NCBI RefSeq assembly: GCF_030867145.1
Contig: NC_134434.1
Location: 124,001-188,000, forward strand
Origin: Opisthocomus hoazin
Lineage: Eukaryota > Chordata > Aves > Opisthocomiformes > Opisthocomidae
Length of the DNA stretch: 64,000 nt
Reading direction: 5' to 3'
Shown: positions 50,701-62,700 of the stretch, in pieces
Position numbering within the stretch: position 1 is the first letter of the stretch
How the letters are laid out: each line of letters starts with the position of its first letter
Notes under the pieces: generated by a model
Seen by the model: only the letters and a program-made list of their open reading frames with translations
The model's database searches: none
Told to the model about the DNA's origin: nothing
Program-made: the position numbers and the translations under genes

Positions 50701-53700
50701 GATCCCAGACCCACTGGAAGTAATATAAGTCTTTGCTTTCAATGGGAGCCTTGCCATTAACTTTATTGGGCACTGGATTAAGGCCTAAAATTCTGCAAGA
50801 CTCTTCCAAAAATCAGGGCTCTGGCACAGGCTTTACAAAAGCAAATAACATACAGTAAGAGAAGCAAAGCACTACCTGGATTGTTATAAGCAAGATGTCT
50901 AATGCTGTTGGCTCCTCTGGAGTTGAAAGGGATTTCCTCTGGCTTTGTAGTTTGGATACCTGCATCCATTTGCCATTAAAAAATGAGTAGAGACTCTCCA
51001 CTTCTCTTATAGTAACTATCAGCATATTGCCGTGTCGATCCTTAATTGGCTCATAAAAAACTCTGCCTAAGTTGTGAGTTCCCAGCAAATTCTAGAAAAC
51101 AAGGAAATTATAAAATGAAAGTTATTTATATCTTATCAGCATATCAGGAGAATGGTATTTCTTGAACTTTGTGCTCACTGACCTCAGTCCTATGGACTCC
51201 AATCAAAACTTAGACACACAGTGTTTCTGAAACCCTTGCCCTACAGTCATATCATTCAGTGGCAAAAGGTAAAGCTTTTCCCTAGGCTGTGTTTGTGGAT
51301 TGAATTGTGGATCCTCTGATGTATTTGGTCTGGCAGTGTTTAGTCCAACATTTAATGGAGAACATCAGAAAGACTATGACGACCCAATACCTTTGTAGAA
51401 GGAAACACTGCAAAGTAATTCACTTATTTGGACAGAACTTCCTATTTTTGCCTGGTCATGTAAAGATAAAGGATGCAATTTTCAAAAGCACTCAGTGTTG
51501 GTCTAGTGTGATTCCTTTGGTATCAATGAAGCTCTTCTGATTTGAACTTACAGAAGAACTAGGTGCTTATCTTAACCTCCACATAACCAAATGATGAAAA
51601 TTCTTCCTCTATCCCCAAATCATTCATATTGGACACTTCAAATGTTTTCTGTTAGGGTCATTAACTAGAATCTCTATTTTCTATTCTCTGTTTTAAAATT
51701 ATTCAGATTATTTTCAGCAACAAAAGCAAGAGACCCTCGTGCTTGTGTTGAATGTAAATAATTCTGGAGCTAAACTGTGGGGTGTGTTTGTGAAGCAACA
51801 CAGAGGAATCTGAAGAGACATGGACCCTTTTCCATTTACTTCAGATACCAAAAATGTGCTAGACAAAACCGGCAGAAACTAACAAACTACCAGGCAAAAG
51901 CTCTCCAGGAAAATATCTGAGGATTAAAGAAAAGTAATTTTAACAGACTCCACATAAAATACATATTTTGGTCAAAATCCCTTTCCTCACACAGTAAGGC
52001 ATCTGCTTATAGGTGCAAACACACTCACTCTAGTGACCAGCCACTGAAGAGATTCCCAGATGTCTTAAACAAAAATGCTTAGCATTTAAAATATGCTCAT
52101 TACTTTCTGACTTTGCAAGAGATCTACAGTAAGCTGGGTAGGGATGGAGGTATTTTAAAATGAAAACTTGAATTCACAATGTAGCACATTGTATGTTTAA
52201 GGAAGTGCTGTACAGCAACTTAATGACATTGTAAACAGATAAATTATCCTGAATTTATCTATCTGTACTTAGGAGACAATACTTACTTATAAACTGTATC
52301 ATTAAATTGTTTATAAACTCTAGGTAGTCAGCACAGTGACTGCCCTTTATGTGGCATAACTGAGCTATTACTCATCCCTCTCCAGGGCATACTGTTGATG
52401 TCTGTATAGCACTTCTCCTCTTTCTTTTTTAACTGTTCTGCCTTTTGAGGTTAGCCTCCATAACTGATTATCACTGGGTGTCTTGAGTATATATTTTGTA
52501 TTAATCTGTGTGTCCACAGCTGGGACAAATCATTGTAGGTAGATGTTAGCCATCTAGTTGTCATATTAATCACTGCAACATAAGAATGTGCCTAGATGAA
52601 AACAAACAGTTTTTTACTGTCATAGTCTGTGTATTCTGAACGGCCTTCCAGCATAGATAATGAGGGTACCTACTAACATGAATATGTGACTAATTCATAT
52701 ACTAAAAAAGTTCTGTGTCTGCTTAGCTTAGCACCCCATCACTTGTGTTTTGTTTGCTTTAGTTGTCTAGTGGTAACAACAGGCAAAATTACAGTCCCTG
52801 TTGTCTCTGAATCTACTGATCCAGTCCCTTAGCATCTGTGTTGTCACTGATCTCCATTTTGTCCTAAATTCCTGCGGAGTCAGCCTGTTAACTGCCTCAG
52901 TAAAATGTATTCAACCATATAAACTTTATTGAGATCCTTCCATTGGTGGATCACATTAGGCCACACACTGTTAGACGATGGCAGATCGGTGACAATCCAT
53001 GCATTCGTCAGGGGATCAAACTAACAGAACAAACGCTAAGGACAATAAATTTGCCAGAAATTCAACAGAGCAATATACCACATGGACATATTTGCTATAT
53101 CTCTGTGCTTCAAGCTCTGCTCTTAACATCTCCAGTAGCAAATAATAACACAATGTGCTAGGAATCTTGGTTATCTCAAAGTGCAGTCCGTGCATACTAG
53201 CAATGCTCTGTTAAAGGCAATCTGCACAGAGGGAGTGAAACTGAGCTATCCAGAGGAATAAGTGCTACCTAAGCTGAGCTAACCACACCAGAGGGAACAT
53301 TCGGCAGATATAGTTAAAATTTTCTCTAGTGGCAGCTCAAAGGACTGACAAGCAGCTGCTGCTTAACACAGGTGGTCCTCCAATAAAGGTACAGCAGACT
53401 GGCATTCCATATATTTCGGGATACTTTGGGGAAATCAGTCACGACAGGTGGTAGCCCAGGAAGGCTACTCTCCTGTACAGCGGGCTTTGCCAAAAGATGT
53501 AAAACAAACCCCACATGGATATTCTTAATAATGGCCACAAAGTATCCGGCTCTTATAGCTGTTATAAAACCTAGCTTATTGCATTGACTGGTAATAACAA
53601 GAGGGATGGCCGTCTGGCTAATACATGAGACAAGCAATATGAGGATCTTCATTAATTCCATGGCTATACCATAGATTTTTCTGAGAAGCTTTGGTGACTT

Positions 53701-56700
53701 CATTCAAACAAAAGATAGGATAAAGTGAGGCCTGGATATACTTCTGTAAGAGTCATGCACACATCTTTTTGAAAATGTATTTTCCCACAAAAGAAAACAT
53801 TTTATGAAAGTGTCTGCCTTACAGCTAGAGATTTCATGTTATCATGAAACCAATTCTTCAAAGTTTTACAATAAATGTAAAAATGTTCTGCTGGAGAAAG
53901 TGTAATTACTATTTGCATAACGATTAGTGGACTGAGACACAGAAGGACCCACAGAGGTCCCTTCCAACCCCTACCATTCTGTGATTCTGTGATTCTGTGA
54001 TTAAGTGGCCTGTTCAGTACCACTCAGGTTGTATGTGGCACAGGTTGGAATGGAACCATCCTGAGAGTTACTTCTCTGCATTAAGAACATGATATGGATA
54101 GTGCGTGTAGTGCTGCTGTCCCTACCACAGTGCCAAGGGGTCAGCACAAGGCCTATGCCCCTCCATCTCTCTGAGTCTCTGTTTTTAAGGGTCTAAGTAG
54201 GTCTCTGACTGGTTTTCTGCACAAAGGTACACTTCACCTTAAAAATTTTGGCAGCTCAATAAAGAACTTAATACAAGATTTATTTTTATTTCCCTGCTGA
54301 CAGTCCACAACAGCATAGCCATCCTGTTTGTCAAACAGTGTAGTTTTGCCCTAGAAGCTGTGCTTGAACAGTTTGTAACTATGGGTGAATCAAGAGTACT
54401 GTTATGGCAGCTTCAGCAGTCTACTTGTCCTTGCTGCTGGGGACAGAAGCTTCCTACTGCTGCAGGTTCCCATATAGCACAAGGGAGTGTTAAATCTTAC
54501 CCAGAGTTTAAGTGCTTCCTTAATATATTAATAATTAATAATGAATAGGCCTTCTAAGAGGCTTTTGAGCAGCAAATATTAGGATTATAACTCTTGAATT
54601 CCCAGTCTGCAAGCCCACAGGCTTATCTGTGGTCATTATTTACTGGTTCGTATCAGTTTGTTTCTTCATCTGCCACTATTATTTCTTTCCTTTCTTTCTC
54701 CTACTCTTTACTTTTAATGTAACTCCTTCCTTCTATCTCACAAGAGAGGCTCAGTAGCTCGTTTCATTATAGATTATAACACTGCTCCAAGGAACGGGCC
54801 AGTGGGGAGTGGTGAAGCATACATAGGACAGCTGGCAGTACTATCCCTTGGAGATCAGAAAGTTGCCAAGTTAGTAGCTAGAAATGTGCAGTACAACCAA
54901 CCTGTAGCTGTGCTGCTGCTGAAAGCATCTTCTGCCTGGCTTGAAGTGCTGTTGACGAGGACACGGATATAGACATGTTCTGCCTTAGCCATCTGATATC
55001 ATCCCACATGCAAGACAACTGCAAAAATATATTCAGTTCAATCAGGTTTTGTTCTCAGCATTTACAAAAGCAGAAATGGAACTAAAAGCATTTTGGACTT
55101 GGAAAAATCAGTACATATTGGTCATTTTGAGTTTCTGCAAATGGCAATGAGTTGCCTAGGCAGACGTGAAACAGATATTGAATCATACACAGAAGGTGTT
55201 CTGTGAACACCATGCACCTATTTCAATTGCCTTTTGACTATTGTGTAAAAATGATTTACTGTTCTTTGGAATATAAAAAATAGTGTGAAGATATCTTCAA
55301 TGGTGGCATAACCATAATACCAACTTTAAAATTTCTAGTTACTTCTTTAGACTCTTCCTCTAAGTGTTCATAAAACCTTTATGTACCTAAGTAGCAATCA
55401 TTTGAAAGAGCTAATTGTGCCACTGTCAGAAACCCTGGCAGAATTTAACCCATATAAACAGTTTGTGAAAATTGCATTTTAACATGAGTGAAAGGTAAAG
55501 CACTTCAGCTATTTAATTATGTAATTTCATATATTCAGAATGATGAGCTAAGGCCTATGCACTGCTAGCAACAAATTTGTAGAAGCAATATATGAAATTA
55601 GGCTCCCGTTACCTTTGTGAACCACAGGAAATCCTGCATAACTGAACTACTGTGAGAGTCATCTATTTCCACAATTGGGATTTGATCTTCATTGGTTACT
55701 AATAGATTGTCTTTGTAAAAAAATATAACAGATAAGTAGAGTCCCCTAAAGAAAGAAGGAAACATTGTCAAACACCTTTACCGTCTACTCACATCCAAGC
55801 CAAAATTTTAGTCAAAGAATCATAGATGTTAAGTTCTGAGGAGATGAATCATCTGGTCTTAACTTCTGTGTTATATAGATCATGCAACTTCAGTCAGTGA
55901 ATTCTGAAAAATATTTGGGAAGCTTATCACTTTAGATGATGTGAGACTACAGGAATCTGAGAAATTATGAATCTGTGAAAGCCACTGACATCAGTTTTAG
56001 TAAGAATTTTGCCAGAGTAAACAGTACACAATGGAGGCTTTATGCCCTTTAGAAATCAGAAAATTTACCAAAACTTTATCATTAATGGGCTTAGTTCTAC
56101 TCTCGTTTACTTCAGAGTAAATCTGAAGTAACTCAGCTAAAATCAGGTGGGTTATTATGGATTTAAATTAGTGTAATTGAGTGTAGTTTGGCCAGTATAT
56201 CTGCAAAACTGTTTTTAGAGATCATTCCTTCCAATATTTACCCTTGCAATTAGTTACACACGTTAAGTAGTTGCCTTAAAGACTCTGGAGAGCTCTTCTG
56301 AAAGAATCAAACTCTTATCAAAATACAGAGAAGAATAAGCAAACTGAACACTCCTGGCAATGAAAGAAGAAATAATCCAGCATAAGCAACTTGCATTTGC
56401 TAAAATGAATTATCAAGGCTGAGGGTTATTTGGGTCACACTGTGTTGCAAATATAGCTAAAGATGTTAGAGAATTCTAGATGTGCTGCTTGTTGCCAGTG
56501 GACTATTAAAACATGCTATCTGAGCCCTGCATTTTATATTATGAATGAAACGAATACCATAGTTTCATTACTCAGCAGCAACAGAGACAGTACTTCTGAA
56601 ATACCTCAGTAAGTGCGCTGCATGTTTGCATATAGTGAATATAGTGAATATTTCACTGTGTTACAATTCAAATCCATTTCCAACAGGAACAATGAAAAGA

Positions 56701-59700
56701 TTCTATTGATTTCAGTAGGAACTGCAGCATTATTTTCCTATCATCAGCTGCACCAGTCTTAGGTATATAGGATTTTACCAGGGTCTTTCTGATTGATTGC
56801 AGTTTCATTGGTAGTGGAATCTTCACATCTATTTCTAAGGTGCTTTCCACTGTTATATAAGAGCAACAACTGGTAGCTAAAACTCAGAATGTTTGGGAGA
56901 TAAAATGAATGACAAACCGCTTCAGAGTCTTCACAAACTTGTTTGATGAATGGAAAAGGTGCTTCAGGCTTCTGGAAACGGATTGCTTACGACCAGCATT
57001 CTGTAATTTAGAACTTTCTAAAATGGAAAACAAAAAGCAAACCAAACCCAGCACATAAATTTCAGTTAGTATCTCATGAAGAACCTCTGTCTCCTGAATC
57101 ACAATACTAAATTTCAGTCAGTGCCCACTATATTCCTTTCAAACAACAACATTTAGAAACATGCTCAAATACAACGTTTTGCTTATGTTTTCATTATCTT
57201 AGTGATATGCAACAGCAAACAATTTCCTTACTTGCAGCAAACTCAGACTTGGTAAAAATGTTTTGCTTCTAGGCAAAGTATAGCTTGAACCAGTACTATG
57301 TGCTCTTGATGTGCAGAATGGATATCAATCTTGAAAGTGGTCTCACAAACCCAAGAAGAGAATTGAACCATCAGTCAACATTTTCGGGTGTTGCTGTTCC
57401 TTAGTTTCTGTCCAGATATACCTTAAGTTTCTAAGAACTGAATAATTGGTGCCCTGGCAATTACCTCCATCACACCATCACCAGTCTAACCTAAGTAAGA
57501 GCTTTAAGGAAACAATTAGGTTGACCCTCATCTTTCTCTGTATCATGTAAAATGCATGTGCTTTTGTTTGGCCGTTTTTTTCACCATCACAATTTCCACT
57601 CACCTGTACCGCTTCAGAGCTTTCACAGTTACTTTTGCTCCCTAGTAATTTGGAATCCAAGGAAGAGGTGTTTAACTCATTTGTTCATGTCAGAGCTGAG
57701 ACCTACTGTGTGCCTACAAGGATCTCTGGACCAGCTCTCTCAACAGAAGAATTTTATAAATTCAAACATTTGCCCAATATTCTAAAAAAGATGGTTAAAT
57801 TTTTATACATTGTATTATTTTTCACTTTCATGAATCTGACTTAATGTCTTTCCTTCTCTCATGGCCTGAGTTTCCTTGTAAGTCAAAGAAAAATCTTCCA
57901 GTGGGAACTGAAACTTGCAAGTTCTGTGAAACAGCTGTGCCCACCTCCATACCTGTCAGCAGATTTTAGAGGGCATGCCAATAGATGGCAGTCAGGAGCA
58001 CGCAGGATTACACGCAATGTGTAATGTATTGTCAGTTGCTGTTGTTCACATATGGCATTTAAAAGCAACGGGCGCTTAAAACTGTTCGGGTTTTTTTGCG
58101 TTGTCTTTTGCAATGTCCCTCCTGTTTAATGCTGTTGTAAGAAAAACAACAGAAACACTAACTAAAAAAGATAATTAACTCTTCTGACATTTACTGTGAT
58201 CTGAAAAGAAAGACAAAAAGAAAAATGTAACTGTGAAATTACATCTGGGTTTTCCAGGATCTGACTGTTTATTTGGATGAAGCATGGATATCCATCCAGA
58301 CTGAAGCTTGAAACATTTTGAGGGACACCCTTCTGCAGTGGGGAAAAAATATGACTCATACAGAACTATTTGCTGAAAGCTGCTATCAGTCTGCTTAGGT
58401 GTTTTCAGAGCAATATATTTCCCACTTACCTCCAATGCAAAATAGGAGGTGTCTATCTGTGTCTCCCTAGTGAGTTCTAAGTTTGAACATTTAAAGTACA
58501 TCTAAATTTGCTCTTGTCAAAACCCCATCTGTGAAGTGCTCAACATATTTTTAAATGATGAATAACTTTGCACCATAATTTGCACATTGAAAACCGCAGA
58601 AAGAAGACACATTGTTAGCAATAATTACCACTCTGCTGAACAGCAAGTACAAAGAGAACGAGGTTCTATTGGGGGTGAAATCAGATGTATGATTCAAATA
58701 CAATTCAGATGTATGAGACTTATTAGATCATTAAATCCGTTGTCTTTCCAGTGCAAACTTGTTCTCCGTGGCATATTCTCCAATGCGATGTTCACTTTAC
58801 TTACAACAGACTCATGCAAATCCATGACTGCTCCTTTGATACAACTGATCTTTGTTTTATTTTCATTTTAAAAAAACTTCATTTGTTTTTCTAGCCGTAT
58901 CTCCTCAGATAATTTTTATTTTACTGTGAATTTTTTCAGTATATCACAGTAATATAAACCAAATGCTACATGAAAACTCCTGTCTTACAGTTTCCTTCTT
59001 CCAAGGTTAAGACCAATTTAGGAATATAAATTTCATTCTAATTATGCAGTTTTTATTTTCTTCTATATTAAGGATGGAGGGAATGGAGGAGGAAATTGCT
59101 GAAGGCAAAGCAACATAATTCAGTATAAAAGACCCAGAGACTACTGCATTAAAATAAGAGGGCACATTACCAGTGAAATATATGTTATTGGGCTATTCAG
59201 TGGTTTGGGTTTGGTCCACAGCTTTGCAGAAGCCAACAGCAAAAGAAATAACGTAAAACTAGATGGAGACTGTAAACTCTCTTTCATTGCTATTTGCTTT
59301 TGCTTTACAGTATAGTGTGTCTAGAAGCAAAAAAACATGGAGTTGAGATTAGAGGATAATTTAGGTCTACAGGAAATGGAACTTTGTCTGTTATTTGATT
59401 AACTAATAAATAACATAGAGTAACCTTTCTAAAAAAGCACCAGTAACAACAAAAGAAGTTTATATTAATAAATGATACAGCAATAGGGCTGTGAGCTCTT
59501 TTAATAGAAGCTCAGGAGTGAACAAGTAGCGGCTGAAATTGGAGAATTTCTGGTGATTAGATTTAGATCAGAAGTGTTTGAACCTGGACTGAAGTAGGCA
59601 ATTAACTGCAAAGCTGTATTTACAACATTAGATGTTTTTCTCTTCTCAGACAGGATACGTGAATGTTTATTTACAGTTCACTTAAATACAACAGATACTT

Positions 59701-62700
59701 AAAAGCAACATAAGTCAGTTGTGGAAGAATAAGAACACAGTTGCATACTCAGGCTGCTCATATGCATCTGGGGTCTTCGGTCTAGAGGAATGTCTGTTAT
59801 GCCGTGCCATTTCTCTGAGGAGGAAGATCATCTGGAATTCTGTGTCCTATCACTAGACAAGCGGGTGCCTCTCATCAAGTGGGGCAGATGTGAAGTAAGT
59901 GGAATTACCTCAGTGCAAAATTATCTGAGATCTTAGCCCCACAAACAAGACAGCTTGTGGAACAGCTAAATATCATTTAGGGTGACCCTGAATAAGGAAG
60001 CAAATTAGCCCAAGATGAGCTAGGTCACACTGAAATGGATGGCATAGAATGGGGTTTAGAGTTTTCACTAACTGTGTAACCTCATGAAAATACATCAGAT
60101 AGCTGGAAACTTCCACACAAATTCAAACTCAATTTTAAACTGCGCGTTTTTAGCAGACTACTGACACTGGGATAATGTGCATGGAGACATAATTCCACAC
60201 AGAAGTTAAAGGCGTAAGTAGTGGCCAGACACCTCAATAGCTTGAGATCGTGATAGATTCTGTATGACCTCGCCTCAAGGTGGGATGTCTTTCAAAATAA
60301 AATTCTGTACCTCATGAAGGAGCTATTGGCATGAAAGTCATATTACTGGGTGGTATATTTTGGATTACAAAGTCAGGCTCAAAAGCTGAAATTGTAACTT
60401 CTTAAATTCCCTACCTGAACTTCACAGTCTATGGCTTGGTTCTCAAGCCTGCTTTTGTATATTCTCAGAAATAATTATAACCTAACATTTGAAACGCCCT
60501 GCAAAATCAGAGATCCTTCTCTTTGTTAAATGCAATAAAATTATGTCCTCTTCTTCTGAATCAAATTACAAGTAGAACATTTTTATTTCACCTCTGACTT
60601 GTCTAGTAAAACACATTTCAACCAAATTTCAGAAAGAAAATATCCGGTAAGCGTTTTACTGAAGAGTTGGGTTCCTTTCTTAATGAAGCATCATACAATT
60701 ACTTAATCCACTCAGAATTGTTTAGAAAGAATGATCTACAAGAAAAAATACTTTAAAAATACATTTGAAGTGTTGCCAGGACATAAAATTGTAGTAACTC
60801 AGTTATGATAGTCTGTAGCATGGTATTATGAAGACAAATGGATGACTGTTGTTTGTAATCATCAGGGTTTTCCAGAAGATTAACCATATGAAAGCAAAGC
60901 TTCCTAAATAATTCCCTAGGAGATTTCATCATATCACAGAGCAGGTTCAAAAGCAACAGCTGATCTAATTCCAAAAGCTCTTAAACTCACTGTACATTCC
61001 AATGTATTCTTCCTGGTATTTTTGTAAGCTTGTTTTCTTCAGCCCCTGAAATGCAAAGCATAGGGCAAAAGGCAGGCTGCAGCACAAAGCCTGAATGAAC
61101 AGACCTGGGGAAGAGATCTGCCTGGAATCTGGGCAATTTAACCCTCCCAAATCATGCTGGAGCAAGAGCACATAGCCTGGCTCTTCTAGCTCCTCTGTAT
61201 TCTGAGGCTGTTGCCTGTGTTATCCAAGTAATCTCAGACCTTTTAGATCGATTACCCTCTCATTTTTTTTTACCTCCCTTGCACTCCTTCACTCTACTTC
61301 AGCCAGCCTGAGCATTATGAGTGTGATACCCCGCAGAGGAATCAGTGAGAAGCCAAGGTGCCAAGACCTCGGGTATGAGTCCTGCCTCTGTCTTCATCAA
61401 ACCGTACCTCATGCAGAGCTTGATTCTGCTTTCATTTATAAACCACAGCAAATCAGTGGTTGTAAGCAGATTCAAGGATACTCTACAAACGATGTCCAGC
61501 TATTTACTGACATCTCTAAAACAAATGAGGAAGACAGAGGTTACTGTATTAACCTGCAATCAAAGAAGAGTGTGGTAAAGAGAAGCATGGTAAAGAATGG
61601 ATAAATACCCGGGCAGGTCTTCAGCTTATGTATAACAGCATATCCATGCTCAATTCTATCCATGTCAGTTGAATCATGCTAATTTACATTAATTAAAAAT
61701 CTAGCTCAGGCCTCTATATTATATGAAGTACAAGCCATTATTTGGGCTTTTCAGACATATACAGTATCTTATCTCAGATACTTGATCAGATTCTTCAGAT
61801 GTCACTGAGGTTGATAAATACCAGAATAAAATTTCAGAGTCAAAGTGATGTCATAATTCTTCCTTTTTCTGCAAACTCTTTGTCTTGATTCTTTACCAAA
61901 TTACTGAAATACAAGGGAATGACATCAGTTGTATATTTATGGCAAGTTCCAAAGGCTCTCCTGTTATGTTACAATCCTGATATACCCAAAATATACTACT
62001 GTGTAATCCTAACATTACAAGTGATTATGAGATTTTTACTTGGCTGGAGGCAAGGGTGTTGCTCAGGCTGACTCCACAGTGTAGTACTGCCACATGTAAG
62101 CTCCCACATTCTCTTTCAGACATACAAGAAAATGTTCTGAGCTAAACAGACTTTCTATATTGTTGTTACTTGTTATTTAAGGAAAAGGAGTTAGGAAATG
62201 AAGAGAAGAGTTGTCTGTGCTTTGCTTTGAGACTGGGGTTAACTTCTGTAGTAGTGGGATTTTATAAGAACCAGGCACTGGTGTCACATTCTCAAAAGGA
62301 GGGATTTTCTGCATGTTGTTTATAACTGCTTCTGTTTAGGGCTGGTATGTCAGTAAAACAATTTATACTAAGAATATTCTCAGATGTTCCATCATTTATT
62401 CCCTGTTCACTAGGAAAGTGGCCTGAAAGACCTGACATATGCACTAACTTCAGAAAGGAAAAACTGTACCATGGAAAAACAGTCTTCTTTAATAGCATGA
62501 AAAAACTATGTAAGAGACAGAATACTTCATCTGTATTTCCAAGACCACCTGCAAGTGATAATGCTTGTATGAATTTTAATTAGCGAAATAACATTTTCTT
62601 GTAGTATCTCCTTTCCCTTTTCAAGCAACATAGCTGAATAGTTTAAGTTGCTATGGTTACAATGGGTTGTGGCAGACTGTGGATCATCATGATAGTGACA

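Larger units (their letters stand above)
51092..54901 (-). other. ANKFN1: ANKFN1 intron with nested SINE/LINE relics
   Basis: This is a phase-0 intron of about 3.8 kb. It contains a palindrome-family piece (51478-51545), a MIR relic interrupted by a CR1 3' end (53905-54060), and a minus-strand frame of 125 codons at 53326-53703 that is unlike any known protein. Confidence 0.7.
55746..56917 (-). other. ANKFN1: ANKFN1 intron with repeat relics
   Basis: This is a phase-2 intron of about 1.2 kb. It carries an antisense CR1/L3-type piece (55815-55915) and a palindromic repeat (56085-56195). A 9-bp unit (ATAGTGAAT) is doubled near 56634. Confidence 0.65.

Noticed and set aside
53326-53703. 125-codon minus-strand frame in an ANKFN1 intron
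   Set aside because: No recognisable domain, and it sits within an intron without splice-site support.
58250-58359. Possible exon after a CCCACTGCAG acceptor
   Set aside because: No donor gives a phase compatible with the flanking ANKFN1 exons.
58431-58501. Possible ANKFN1 exon (MYFKCSNLELTRETQIDTSY) with a GTAAGT donor
   Set aside because: The acceptor is weak and the phase does not fit between the neighbouring exons, which already join cleanly.
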